64,000 nt of DNA from JBFWNG01 sp050251195 (GCA_050251195.1 JBFWNG010000007.1:118867-182866), one strand, 5' to 3'. Shown: positions 35,399-44,176, counted from the first letter of the stretch. A program made the numbers and translations. Notes: generated from the letters alone by a model not told the origin.

Positions 35399-35731
35399 AT
35401 GGGCAATCAGTACACAACCGAAATTTCAGATTCAGACTTTCAAAAACAGGTGATTGAGTCAAACGTTCCCGTCCTCGTCGACTTTTGGGCTCCCTGGTGT
35501 GGACCTTGCTTGGCCGTAGCGCCTACCCTGGATGCGTTAGCTCAAGAATACACTGGCAAGGTAAAAATCGCCAAAATGAACGTTGACGAAAACTCGCACA
35601 CTCCCGCAAGCTTTGGCGTTCGCTCCATCCCGTTCATGGTTCTCTTCAAAGACGGAAAAGTGCTTGATTCCATCGTCGGCGCCCATCCGAAGGCAAAATT
35701 AAAACAACTGCTCGATAGCGCATTGTCGTAG
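35399..35731 (+). CDS. trxA: Thioredoxin
   Basis: The 110-aa protein has the active site WCGPC and the cis-Pro segment RSIPFMVLF, so it is a classical cytosolic thioredoxin that reduces protein disulfides. AAAGGAG precedes the ATG. Its upstream region carries a near-consensus promoter, an overlapping palindrome and a leader hairpin. It may be co-transcribed with rnhB, whose start is 10 bases downstream. Confidence 0.96.
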   Translation: MGNQYTTEISDSDFQKQVIESNVPVLVDFWAPWCGPCLAVAPTLDALAQEYTGKVKIAKMNVDENSHTPASFGVRSIPFMVLFKDGKVLDSIVGAHPKAKLKQLLDSALS

Positions 35732-35741
35732 TTGTTAAATA

Positions 35742-36452
35742 ATGGCTAATGCAAAGACTGTTTCCGAGCAAAAGGGATTTCTCGAAACACTGCTCCTAGG
35801 AAAGAACCTTTCCGTTATTGGGGTAGACGAAGTGGGGCGCGGGTGTCTGGCCGGCCCTGTTTTTGCTGCTTGGTTCGTCATGAACTTTGAACGGCTGCGC
35901 AAATTACCGCCCAAAATTCGTAATCTGATCCGTGATTCCAAACAGCTTTCGCCCGAACAACGATCGCAAGTATTTGAACTTCTTAAAGACCTTGGCGAGT
36001 ATGGGGTAGGCAGCTCAACTTCGCAAGAAATCGACGCGATGGGAATTGTACCCGCTACCTTCATGGCTATGAAACGGTCTTTGCGTTCGTGCAAAACCCC
36101 GTTTGACATTCTTCTTATAGACGGCACGCATCCGATCCCCGGGTTCGACTCTTGGCAGATTCCCGTGGTACGCGGAGACGGGCAGTGCTTTTCTATCGCC
36201 GCCGCGTCGATTGTCGCTAAAGTTCAACGAGACGGATTCATGCAAAAGATGTCCAAGCAATTTCCCGGCTACGACTTTGAATCCAATGTCGGTTACGGAA
36301 CCAAGTCCCACATGGAAGGCGTCAAAAGTCAGGGGCCTTGTCCTTTGCATCGAATGAGTTTCGCGCCTATACGAGAACTATGCAATGGCGCGCAAGATAT
36401 GGTGAAGAATTCGTCTGCCGTTTCCTCACGAACGCTGGGTGGACCATTCTAG
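35742..36452 (+). CDS. rnhB: Ribonuclease HII
   Basis: RNase HII cuts RNA in RNA-DNA hybrids and single ribonucleotides in DNA. The 236-aa protein has the active-site acidic residues in GVDEVGRGCLAGPVF and in LLIDGTHPI, and SIVAKVQRD. Its last ~20 residues overlap the start of yraN by 73 bases, which is a long overlap. Confidence 0.93.
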   Translation: MANAKTVSEQKGFLETLLLGKNLSVIGVDEVGRGCLAGPVFAAWFVMNFERLRKLPPKIRNLIRDSKQLSPEQRSQVFELLKDLGEYGVGSSTSQEIDAMGIVPATFMAMKRSLRSCKTPFDILLIDGTHPIPGFDSWQIPVVRGDGQCFSIAAASIVAKVQRDGFMQKMSKQFPGYDFESNVGYGTKSHMEGVKSQGPCPLHRMSFAPIRELCNGAQDMVKNSSAVSSRTLGGPF

Positions 36453-36760
36453 CGAGAAACTACCGAGGCATCGGTTTCGAAGTCGATGTCATCGCGCAAA
36501 AAGGTCAAGTCGTCATTGGTTGCGAAGTAAAGACGCGGAGCCAATTTTTCTACACGAACGAGTTCATCATCTCCGCGCGACAAATTCGACGGATCGCAAA
36601 GGGACTTCTTACGTTCTGCCAAAAATTCAACCTTGAAACACAGACTCTAAGAATCGATGGGTTCTTTGTGGAAAAAAAATCGCAAAAAACAAAACCCCGA
36701 TTTTCCTGGTTAAAGAATATCGGGGACAATCTTTGTTTTGATCTCGACTTACTCGGCTGA
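36380..36760 (+). CDS. YraN/UPF0102-family nuclease-like protein
   Basis: The 126-aa protein has the family pattern GEEFVCRFL, ARNYR, EVDVIAQ and GCEVKTRS, which is the D-E-x-K core of the restriction-endonuclease-like fold. The biological role is uncertain (DNA recombination or repair suspected for the family). I chose ATG 36380, so it overlaps rnhB by 73 bases. The longer frame starts at 36338. The end overlaps the convergent rplS by 12 bases. Confidence 0.88.
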   Translation: MQWRARYGEEFVCRFLTNAGWTILARNYRGIGFEVDVIAQKGQVVIGCEVKTRSQFFYTNEFIISARQIRRIAKGLLTFCQKFNLETQTLRIDGFFVEKKSQKTKPRFSWLKNIGDNLCFDLDLLG

Positions 36761-37165
36761 TCCTTCGGTAGTGGCCGCCGTATCGGTCGTATCAGTTTTC
36801 TTATTACCAACGTATTGGCCTTTAATTCGAGCCGCTTTACCAGAAAGGTCTCTCAGGTAGAAAAGACGGCCGCGACGCACTTTACCTTTTGAAAGGATTT
36901 CAATGCTGTTGATATGAGGTGAATATACTGGAAAAACCCTTTCCACACCGATTCCGTTCGCTCCGATTTTTCGAACGGTAAAAGTCGAATCTACAGTACC
37001 TTTCTTAAGGCGAATAACTACGCCCTCGAAAGCCTGAAGGCGGGTTTTCTTGCCTTCAACAATCTTATATTCAACCTTAATCGTGTCGCCAGACTTGAAT
37101 TTGGGTTGTTCTTTAATTGTCGGAAACATTTTTGTTTCGAATGCCGTAATGATCTTGTTTCTCAT
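36749..37165 (-). CDS. rplS: 50S ribosomal protein L19
   Basis: L19 sits at the interface of the ribosomal subunits. The 138-aa protein matches the family: GDTIKVEYKIVEG, RLQAFEGVVI, RVFPVYSPHI and the basic RGRLFYLRD segment. A ~20-residue Thr/Ala/Asp-rich tail follows the core. It is unusual in being convergent to rnhB-yraN and in having no rpsP, rimM or trmD beside it. Confidence 0.96.
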   Translation of the reverse strand: MRNKIITAFETKMFPTIKEQPKFKSGDTIKVEYKIVEGKKTRLQAFEGVVIRLKKGTVDSTFTVRKIGANGIGVERVFPVYSPHINSIEILSKGKVRRGRLFYLRDLSGKAARIKGQYVGNKKTDTTDTAATTEGSAE

Positions 37166-37241
37166 ATTCTTTCTCTATCCAACTGACGTAAACCTGGAGC
37201 AGATTTAGTTACCCCAAAAGCGGTATTAAGGTCAACAACTT

Positions 37242-38120
37242 TTACCTCGAGCTGCGCGCAAGAGCCTTGAAGAAAGCGACGTCCGTCCGCACAAGGCCAA
37301 CCGGGTCACTTTTGAGCGGAAAAGCTCCTTTCGGAGCGGAAGCTAATCGCGACCTCAGTTCGTTGTCTGTTAACCAAGCGATTTGTTTGAGGTCCAGTCC
37401 CGTATCAGCGGCGATAGCGGCCAACTGCTTCTCGGTTAGTCTTCCCTTAGGATAGCGCATCTGAAAAACGAAAAAAGCCACAGCCCATCGCTCCTCGACG
37501 TTCAGCATCTGTTCATAGGACGGCATGAGCTCCGTGTCCATTCCTATACTCAGGACATGGAAAATCCGAAAGGGAGAGACATTGTCCATAAACCGGGCGT
37601 CGAGGTAGTTTGGTGGCTTTGGTTGCATCCGGTCGCTCACCAACGGACCTTGCCCTTCTCCGGTAGCACCATGACAGCTTGCGCAGGTTGAAACGTAAAT
37701 CTTTCGGCCGTGCTCGAGATCGGGGACAAGGGCGGGGGCCGTTTCAACCTGATAAGCCTCAACGATCATTTTACTAATGTTTCTCAATGCTTGGACAACC
37801 TTGTCACTAGGCGTCCCAGAGGAAAGTTTTGAGGCGGCTGCCTCCAGGTTCTGAAGAATTTCCTTAGCTCTATTTCCCGCTATCTTATGGTCGATCTCGG
37901 CCAGGAGGTGTTTTGACTCCTCGATTTTTCGAAGGGCTCTCTTCTTATAGAAGTCGGACTTATCGACGGGGAGCCTGCTAACGTCTGAAGTCGCCGTCTC
38001 GACGGACAGGACCATGTTAAACAACGCCTTGGTGTTGGCTTCCCGCACTTCCTTAGGCTCGCGGGCATAAACGCTCCTGCCGGCAAATATCAATACTACT
38101 AATAAAAATCGCTTAAACAT
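37242..38120 (-). CDS. Exported monoheme c-type cytochrome
   Basis: From ATG 38120 the protein (292 aa) has a signal peptide ending in SVYA. A helical region with many charged residues precedes a cytochrome c domain with the heme motif CASCHG and a likely axial Met in the segment TELMPSYEQM. It should carry electrons in the periplasm. It is divergent from the methylmalonyl-CoA mutase gene over 73 bases. Confidence 0.85.
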   Translation of the reverse strand: MFKRFLLVVLIFAGRSVYAREPKEVREANTKALFNMVLSVETATSDVSRLPVDKSDFYKKRALRKIEESKHLLAEIDHKIAGNRAKEILQNLEAAASKLSSGTPSDKVVQALRNISKMIVEAYQVETAPALVPDLEHGRKIYVSTCASCHGATGEGQGPLVSDRMQPKPPNYLDARFMDNVSPFRIFHVLSIGMDTELMPSYEQMLNVEERWAVAFFVFQMRYPKGRLTEKQLAAIAADTGLDLKQIAWLTDNELRSRLASAPKGAFPLKSDPVGLVRTDVAFFKALARSSR

Positions 38121-38124
38121 AGCT

Positions 38125-38156
38125 TTGACCTGCAACTTGGCTTTGGTATGTATATA
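38125..38156 (+). promoter_or_regulatory. Candidate promoter of the methylmalonyl-CoA mutase operon
   Basis: TTGACC at 38125 is followed 16-20 bases later by the AT-rich TATGTATATA, giving a plausible -10. The -10 region lies in the middle of a large palindrome (38136-38165). Confidence 0.35.
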
Positions 38157-38165
38157 CCAGCCAAG
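38136..38165. promoter_or_regulatory. Palindrome spanning the mutase promoter
   Basis: Arms CTTGGCT / AGCCAAG enclose a second inverted pair GGTAT / ATACC (2-base asymmetry on the left, 4-base centre). It sits between the divergent cytochrome and mutase genes, overlapping the likely -10. It looks like an operator or a leader hairpin. Confidence 0.45.
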
Positions 38166-38193
38166 GAAAAACACAAGATTCGGAATCGGGTGC

Positions 38194-40356
38194 ATGAGTT
38201 TATACAAGACCGGACAACATGATCAAAAAGACTGGGAAGCCAAAGCCCAGAAGGATCTCGGCGGCAAGTCAGCGAGTACCGCTGTGCGCCATACGCCCGA
38301 AGGTATAGAGATGAAAGCGCTCTACACCTCCCAAGACTTGGCGGGCATAGATTTCTTGGATTCGCTACCTGGCCTACCGCCCTTCACGCGCGGTCCGCGC
38401 GCCACGATGTACACTGTAAAACCATGGACAATCCGACAATATGCAGGATTTTCCACCGCCGAAGACTCAAATCGATTTTACAAACAAAATCTGGCGGCAG
38501 GCCAAATGGGGCTCAGCGTGGCTTTTGATCTCGCGACGCACCGTGGGTTTGATTCGGATCACCCCCGGGTCCGAGGAGATGTCGGCAAAGCCGGCGTCGC
38601 CATAGATTCGGTTGAAGACATGAAGATCTTGTTTGACGGTATTCCCCTGGACAAGATGACAGTTTCGATGACCATGAATGGCGCCGTCCTTCCTATCCTG
38701 GCCGCTTACATTGTCGCTGCAGAAGAAAGCGGCGTGCAACAAGCGCAGTTGAAGGGGACGATTCAAAACGACATCCTCAAGGAATACCTTGTCCGAAACA
38801 CTTTCATCTATCCACCAAAACCATCCATGAGGATCGTTGGCGATATCATCGAATACACCAGTAAGAATATGCCCCAGTACAACTCTATCAGCATAAGCGG
38901 CTATCATATGCAAGAGGCCGGGGCCGACTCCGCGCTCGAGCTCGCCTTTACCCTAGCCGACGGACTCGAGTATGTGCGGACCGCTGTGGGACGGGGCTTA
39001 GATGTCGACAGTTTCGCACCGCGATTGTCCTTTTTCTTTGCGATCGGCATGAATTTCTATATGGAAGTGGCCAAGCTGCGGGCAGCCCGAACTCTCTGGT
39101 ATGAAATGATGAGCGCGTTCAAGCCGAAAAGCGAGCAATCGAGCATGCTTCGCACGCACTGCCAAACGTCGGGCTACACTCTCACCGAACAAGACCCCTA
39201 TAACAATATTATTCGGACAACTATAGAAGCCATGGCAGCGACTTTAGGTGGAACGCAGTCGCTGCATACCAACTCGTTTGACGAAGCACTGGCCCTGCCG
39301 TCAGATTTTTCGGCGAAACTTGCGCGCAATACTCAACTTATTCTGCAACAAGAAACCGACTTAACGCACGTTGTCGACCCGTTTGCCGGCAGCTATTTTA
39401 TGGAAAAGCTGACAAAGGACCTCATCGACAAAGCAAAAGAACTTCTTGCCGAAGCCAACAAGATGGGCGGGATGATCCCAGCAATTGAGTCGGGATGGGC
39501 GAAACTTAAAATAGAAGAATCTGCGGCGAAGAAACAGGCCAGGATCGATAGCGGCGAGGACATCGTCGTGGGCGTCAACCGGTACGTGGATAAAGAGCAG
39601 GCCAAAGTTGAGCTTCGGGAGATAGACAATTCCCAAGTCAAGTCCTTGCAGCTTAAGAAATTAAAACATCTGAAAGAAACACGAGACAATACCAAACTCA
39701 AGCAGGTGCTGGCTGCGCTTGAAGACGGCGCTCGCAAAAATGCGAACCTGCTTGCACTGTCTATCGACGCGATGCGGGCTCGCGCAACTGTCGGAGAAGT
39801 TTCTGAAGTGTTGCGCAAAGTATTTGGAGAACATCAGGCGATGACAAAAACGGTAAGCAACGTTTATTCCGAACATTACAAAAAAGACGAGTCTTACGAC
39901 GAGGCGATCAGGAATGTTAAAGAATTCGCCAAGGAAGAGGGTAGGCAGCCTAGAATTCTCATCGCAAAGCTTGGCCAGGACGGTCACGACAGGGGGGCTA
40001 AGATTATTGCGACCGGATTTGCCGACCTGGGATTTGACGTCGACATAAGTCCACTGTTCCAAACACCCGAGGAAGTTGTGAAGCAGGCTATCGAAAACGA
40101 TGTGCATGTTATTGGCATTTCCTCCCAAGCAGGAGCTCATTCGAGCCTCGTGCCCGAAGTGATTGAATTGCTGAAAAAAAATAAGGCCGGAGATATTTGC
40201 GTCATTCTCGGCGGCATTATTCCTCCAAATGAATACGCTGATCTTACGAAGGTCGGGGTCGCGGCAATATTTGGACCGGGGACACCGATTCCAAAAGCTG
40301 CCACCCAGACCGTGCAGGCGCTTCGAAGCGCCCGGATAAAACGTGAAAAACTCTAA
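38194..40356 (+). CDS. Methylmalonyl-CoA mutase, large (catalytic) subunit type
   Basis: This B12 enzyme interconverts methylmalonyl-CoA and succinyl-CoA, in propionate and odd-chain/branched amino acid breakdown. The 720-aa protein (ATG 38194, normal length) has the TIM-barrel segments PRATMYT and RTHCQTSGYTLTEQDPYNN. The C-terminal cobalamin-binding domain has DGHDRGAK (His598 is the lower cobalt ligand) and the GG of ILGGIIP. No separate small subunit gene is present. The meaB-like gene overlaps it by 14 bases. Confidence 0.95.
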   Translation: MSLYKTGQHDQKDWEAKAQKDLGGKSASTAVRHTPEGIEMKALYTSQDLAGIDFLDSLPGLPPFTRGPRATMYTVKPWTIRQYAGFSTAEDSNRFYKQNLAAGQMGLSVAFDLATHRGFDSDHPRVRGDVGKAGVAIDSVEDMKILFDGIPLDKMTVSMTMNGAVLPILAAYIVAAEESGVQQAQLKGTIQNDILKEYLVRNTFIYPPKPSMRIVGDIIEYTSKNMPQYNSISISGYHMQEAGADSALELAFTLADGLEYVRTAVGRGLDVDSFAPRLSFFFAIGMNFYMEVAKLRAARTLWYEMMSAFKPKSEQSSMLRTHCQTSGYTLTEQDPYNNIIRTTIEAMAATLGGTQSLHTNSFDEALALPSDFSAKLARNTQLILQQETDLTHVVDPFAGSYFMEKLTKDLIDKAKELLAEANKMGGMIPAIESGWAKLKIEESAAKKQARIDSGEDIVVGVNRYVDKEQAKVELREIDNSQVKSLQLKKLKHLKETRDNTKLKQVLAALEDGARKNANLLALSIDAMRARATVGEVSEVLRKVFGEHQAMTKTVSNVYSEHYKKDESYDEAIRNVKEFAKEEGRQPRILIAKLGQDGHDRGAKIIATGFADLGFDVDISPLFQTPEEVVKQAIENDVHVIGISSQAGAHSSLVPEVIELLKKNKAGDICVILGGIIPPNEYADLTKVGVAAIFGPGTPIPKAATQTVQALRSARIKREKL

Positions 40357-41326
40357 GACCCTTGCAGAACGAATTATAGCCGGCGACAAGCAAGCCCTTG
40401 CCAAGGCGATAACTCTTGTCGAAAGCAAAAAGGCCGCGGATCAAGAAGAAGCCCGAACGCTGGTCGAGACGCTTTTGCCTCGAGCTGGAAAGTCCATAAG
40501 AATTGGGATAAGCGGCAGCCCCGGCGTAGGCAAAAGTTCGTTCATCGAACGCTTTGGGACGAGACAACTGAGTCTCGGAAGGAAAATCGCAATTCTTGCC
40601 ATCGATCCCAGCTCTCAAAAAACCAGCGGCAGCATCCTCGGCGACAAAACGCGGATGCCAACGCTCTCCGTAAGCCAAAACGTTTTCATCCGCCCCAGCC
40701 CTGCTGGCGAAAGTCTTGGCGGCGTGGCGCAAAAAACACGAGAGAATATTCTACTGTGCGAAGCCGCCGGATTTGATTTGATTATCGTCGAGACTGTGGG
40801 CGTTGGCCAATCAGAGACGCTTGTGTCGTCCATGGTTGACGTGATGGCTCTCCTTCAACTCCCCAATGCAGGCGACGATATCCAAGGCATTAAGAAGGGT
40901 ATTCTCGAAACAAGTGATATTTTGGTGATCACGAAGAACGATGGTTCGAACGAGCAGGCAGCCTTGAAAGCGAAAACGGACCATATGTTTGCGATCAGCC
41001 TAACTCCCAGCCATAGCACCTGGAAACAACCGATCGTCTTGGTAAGCAGCATCCGCGACACTGGTTTTAACGATTTTGATGCGGCGGTTAGCCAATTCTT
41101 GGAACACCAAAGAGCGGATGGGAAGTTTGAAGCCAAAAGATCGCAACAGAACATTGAGTGGATCGATCGCGTCTTGAATGACCTAATCCAGCAAAAACTT
41201 TCTCAATTGGACCCGCTAGCCAAAAGGATTGCCGAAGAAAAGCAAAGCATTGCTGACGGACGTCGAAACGCGCTCGCAGCAGCTCACGAAATTTACGCAC
41301 ATCTCGATTTTAGGTGGAAACCATGA
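40343..41326 (+). CDS. meaB: MeaB/ArgK-family GTPase, mutase chaperone
   Basis: A 327-aa G3E-family P-loop GTPase: Walker A is SGSPGVGKSS, with ETVGVGQSE as the switch/Walker B segment and the NKxD-like base site ITKNDG. MeaB protects and reloads methylmalonyl-CoA mutase with adenosylcobalamin. The GTG start is inside the mutase gene, and its stop overlaps the next gene in an ATGA arrangement. Confidence 0.93.
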   Translation: MKNSKTLAERIIAGDKQALAKAITLVESKKAADQEEARTLVETLLPRAGKSIRIGISGSPGVGKSSFIERFGTRQLSLGRKIAILAIDPSSQKTSGSILGDKTRMPTLSVSQNVFIRPSPAGESLGGVAQKTRENILLCEAAGFDLIIVETVGVGQSETLVSSMVDVMALLQLPNAGDDIQGIKKGILETSDILVITKNDGSNEQAALKAKTDHMFAISLTPSHSTWKQPIVLVSSIRDTGFNDFDAAVSQFLEHQRADGKFEAKRSQQNIEWIDRVLNDLIQQKLSQLDPLAKRIAEEKQSIADGRRNALAAAHEIYAHLDFRWKP

Positions 41327-41688
41327 CTGAAACACACAAAGGCATAGAACTCACTCGCGCAGCTATCGAAGCCACCCATAAACTGAGGGCAGAGAATGCT
41401 GCTTATGGATCGCTTCCGTTACGCCTCTATATCGAGGGTAAAGGTTGTGACGGTTTTTATTATGGCGTCACGTTTGACAGCGCACAGGAGAACGACACCC
41501 ATTTCACGCAAGACGCCGTCGAGCTCGTCGTTGATCAGGACACGCTTCAATTCTGCGAAGGCTCAAAGATTGACTGGGTTGATGACGAACGAGGGAAGGG
41601 TTTTCTTGTTGAAAATCCTATGCATCGTCAGTTCCGAGGTAAGTTTTACAAGAGAAAAGTCTGGCAAGAAAAGCTTTTGAAACACTGA
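41323..41688 (+). CDS. HesB/IscA-like protein lacking the C-terminal cysteines
   Basis: A 121-aa protein of the A-type Fe-S carrier fold: LPLRLYIEGKGCDGFYYGVTFD corresponds to the first conserved Cys region. The usual C-terminal CGCG motif is missing; the end reads ENPMHRQFRGKFYKR instead. It therefore has at most one of the three cluster ligands and may be a non-cluster paralogue. ATG 41323 is preceded by AGGTGG and overlaps the meaB stop as ATGA, so it belongs to the mutase operon. Confidence 0.8.
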   Translation: MTETHKGIELTRAAIEATHKLRAENAAYGSLPLRLYIEGKGCDGFYYGVTFDSAQENDTHFTQDAVELVVDQDTLQFCEGSKIDWVDDERGKGFLVENPMHRQFRGKFYKRKVWQEKLLKH

Positions 41689-41710
41689 CCCAATTTTTCC
41701 TTGCTTCCTT

Positions 41711-41774
41711 GCTTCCGCGGCTCCGCGATTAAAAGTGAAAAATCGCGGTATATGGTAAATTCTAACGCGGAAGC
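41711..41774. repeat. Nested inverted repeats between convergent genes
   Basis: An outer pair, GCTTCCGCG / CGCGGAAGC (41711-41719 and 41766-41774), encloses an 8-bp hairpin, CCGCGATT / AATCGCGG (41723-41748). There is no clear U-tract. It could be a palindromic interspersed element or a two-way transcription barrier. Confidence 0.45.
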
Positions 41775-41805
41775 GCAGAAAATTGAAAGGAGCGGAAATT
41801 CCAAC

Positions 41806-42462
41806 CTACCGCAGGACGTATCCCCCACCATAGATCGATTCTATATCAACTCCCCCACCGGCAAGGTACTTTCTAATACGACAAATGTAGCTATCAATCG
41901 TTCGCCCCGAAATGGCGATATTTCCCCAGACGGAATCGCGTATCTGATCTCGCGTCAAACAGACATTAGGCTGGGCCATAAACAGCTTCAGAAGCCTAGC
42001 CTCTTTCAGGGGAATATCGATCGTTTCTATACCCGGCAATATCCGTAGCGTCAGTTCTTCGAAGTTAAGAATAATATTTTTAAACTGTAAAACAAAACTT
42101 CCATCTCTGCGTTTGACGCCTCCGACGATAGCACCGATACGTTGGCACAGATCAGGCGTTTTGCTCTCCATCATCCAAATCGAATCGGAGATGTTCTCCT
42201 TAGGATCAACACCGTCTGCCAGAAATATCTTTTTCGCTCCCGCGAAATAAAGATCCACCATTTGGCTTTTCCTGAGAGCGTCACGCGAGTCGGAGATTCC
42301 CATTCCTATGATGGCGTCAGGTTTTGCTTTAGAGTGATGATGTATGTGAGCCAACATATCGAACGACTCAACCACGCGAACAGGAAATTCGCTTTGAAGT
42401 TGCGTCATGAAACCTAACGGCAATTCTGAGGTCTTGCCTACGAACCAGACAATAGCCAACAC
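41806..42462 (-). CDS. OmpR-type winged-helix regulator with a degenerate receiver
   Basis: The 218-aa protein has a C-terminal DNA-binding domain of the OmpR/PhoB type (residues ~130-218; GRTIDSYICRIRKYL and a terminal YGGGYVL wing). The N-terminal ~120 residues have receiver-like strand spacing but no acidic pair and no phosphoacceptor Asp (PDAIIGMG replaces the usual D-x-x-x-x-D strand). It is likely controlled without phosphorylation. The start is GTG. No kinase gene is adjacent. Confidence 0.75.
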   Translation of the reverse strand: MLAIVWFVGKTSELPLGFMTQLQSEFPVRVVESFDMLAHIHHHSKAKPDAIIGMGISDSRDALRKSQMVDLYFAGAKKIFLADGVDPKENISDSIWMMESKTPDLCQRIGAIVGGVKRRDGSFVLQFKNIILNFEELTLRILPGIETIDIPLKEARLLKLFMAQPNVCLTRDQIRDSVWGNIAISGRTIDSYICRIRKYLAGGGVDIESIYGGGYVLR

Positions 42463-42551
42463 ATCCCTCTATTTTTCGACTTATGACTTAAGAATACCGT
42501 GAGGAACGACCACGTTTCAATATGGGCAAAATCTTCCAGTAGGCAGTATTT

Positions 42552-43775
42552 TCAAAGTTTTGAAGGGGGTGTGACCTCACAAAGAAGGTGCTTGGTCGCA
42601 TTGTTTTTTGTAGTGGAAGAAAGAGACACAACGCCGCCATTCTTTAGTGTAAAGAGCGATTGAAAGGTAGTTCCTTCCGAAAACACTCCCATCGAACCTA
42701 TCGATTTAACGTCGTTGTTAGTGATTTGATAAAGGGATAGCGTCACATCGCTATCAAGCCATTTCGGAAGGTAAAGGTAAACCCCGTCTTTACGCGTAAC
42801 CCAAAACGGATCGCTCACATGCTCATTGGTAAGGCTCTTTGTCTTTTGCCAGACCACAGTGACGCCCTTCGCTCCCAATTGTACTTTGGTAACTCTAAGA
42901 TTAGCGTCTCCCATCACGCTATCGCCTTCTATCGTCGCAAGCAGCAAACCGTCTTTCACCACGACAGCGGACCATTGCTCAACCTTCTGTACGATATCAG
43001 CCAGAATAACCTCTGGCGAAAATACACCTTTATTGCTGACAAGACGTAGTTTGAACTTTCCGGGTTTCGGCTTCTCAGAAGTGCCCTCGTCGAGCCAAAT
43101 CGCAACAGCGTGCTTCTGATTATAAGTAAGGAGTTGAGTCTGCCCCAGCATTTGAAAGGAAAACGATTGCGGTGTGAGTATGTTTTTTTGCACCTTGAAA
43201 TAGTGCAAAGAGGAGGGCCTGTCATCCAATGCCGAAGGCTCTTCCGCAAATTCTTTATGCTTCGAGATAACCCAAAGTCCCTCGTCTGCTGATGAAAATG
43301 CCGCATCTTCGAGGGCGAAAGGCAGTTTTCCGGTTGCCAAAGTCGTGCCTTCCAATGTTGGCACCTTCAAAATTATCTTTGGGTCCGTTTGAGTGTTCTT
43401 TCCCACTGCCATATATTTCGTTTTAAAGACCGTCCCGATACCCATGAAGGTTTCTTCGTTAGTTACCTTCAGTGTTTCCACTTTCTCCAGAGTTGGAGGG
43501 CCGAAACTAGGATAAGGCAATTTGTAGAACACTGGCCGGCCGTTTCTTGCTCTTGCATTGATGAGCAAACTTTCGATAGGAGAGGAGTAACCAACCTTTT
43601 GATAGTCGAGAACAGTCTCGCTAACGGGAATAACTTCGCACGGAACCTCCGCAACATCCTTCAACAACGACCAGGTGGCGCTATCCTGTGGTTTCGATGG
43701 TTTTGTGGTCACGCAGGTTGACATAACCCACGATAAGGTCACGTAAATTCCTAAATCAAATAACTTTTGGTTCAT
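42552..43775 (-). CDS. Lipoprotein of unknown function, possible beta-propeller
   Basis: From ATG 43775 the protein (407 aa) has a signal ending in a lipobox-like VMSTC. The mature part is beta-rich with recurring Trp- and Thr-containing strands (LWVISKHKEF, HAVAIWLDEGTSE, GVYLYLPKWL), suggesting a propeller. A longer TTG frame begins at 43793. No family recognised. It is divergent from another small lipoprotein gene across 68 bases. Confidence 0.6.
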   Translation of the reverse strand: MNQKLFDLGIYVTLSWVMSTCVTTKPSKPQDSATWSLLKDVAEVPCEVIPVSETVLDYQKVGYSSPIESLLINARARNGRPVFYKLPYPSFGPPTLEKVETLKVTNEETFMGIGTVFKTKYMAVGKNTQTDPKIILKVPTLEGTTLATGKLPFALEDAAFSSADEGLWVISKHKEFAEEPSALDDRPSSLHYFKVQKNILTPQSFSFQMLGQTQLLTYNQKHAVAIWLDEGTSEKPKPGKFKLRLVSNKGVFSPEVILADIVQKVEQWSAVVVKDGLLLATIEGDSVMGDANLRVTKVQLGAKGVTVVWQKTKSLTNEHVSDPFWVTRKDGVYLYLPKWLDSDVTLSLYQITNNDVKSIGSMGVFSEGTTFQSLFTLKNGGVVSLSSTTKNNATKHLLCEVTPPSKL

Positions 43776-43843
43776 TTTTATTAAAGTTTCCAAATTTGTT
43801 GTCGATCAACCTCACGGGTTGTTTAAGAACCCTGAGGTTACGA

Positions 43844-44176
43844 ATGATCGCTCGATGTTTGCCAAAAATCACGCTTACTGCATTATACATAATGCTGATC
43901 GAGAGCTGTAGTACCCTTTCTTTTAGAACAAGGTCTCCAACGTCAGTTCAATTACCTTTTATTAAAAACAATCCGAACGAATGCTATTACCTTGACGAAT
44001 TCATGCCGACCCCAGACGCGTTGGTATCCGGAAAGACGGGCGTTTTAAGCCTTCGCTACTATACCTACCAAGCGGCCAACTATAAAGACTGGCAAGACAA
44101 CCAAATTATCTTGTCCTTTTACTCCCAAGATGACCGTTGTTGGTCACTTTTCGAAGAATATTACATGAAAAACTAA
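43844..44176 (+). CDS. Small lipoprotein of unknown function
   Basis: ATG 43844 is preceded by TGAGG with a 7-base gap. It gives a 110-aa product with a hydrophobic signal and a lipobox-like segment LIESC. The mature part contains aromatic-rich sequence (YYTYQAANYKDWQ) and two more cysteines. No family recognised. The frame opens at 43796, but that start lies in the intergenic promoter region. Confidence 0.5.
   Translation: MIARCLPKITLTALYIMLIESCSTLSFRTRSPTSVQLPFIKNNPNECYYLDEFMPTPDALVSGKTGVLSLRYYTYQAANYKDWQDNQIILSFYSQDDRCWSLFEEYYMKN

Noticed and set aside
38121..38193. Cobalamin riboswitch before the mutase gene
   Set aside because: The leader is far too short and lacks the B12-box; only the palindrome is present.
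39661..40428. 255-aa open frame antisense to the mutase gene
   Set aside because: It is a shadow of the well-supported mutase reading frame and has no protein family character.
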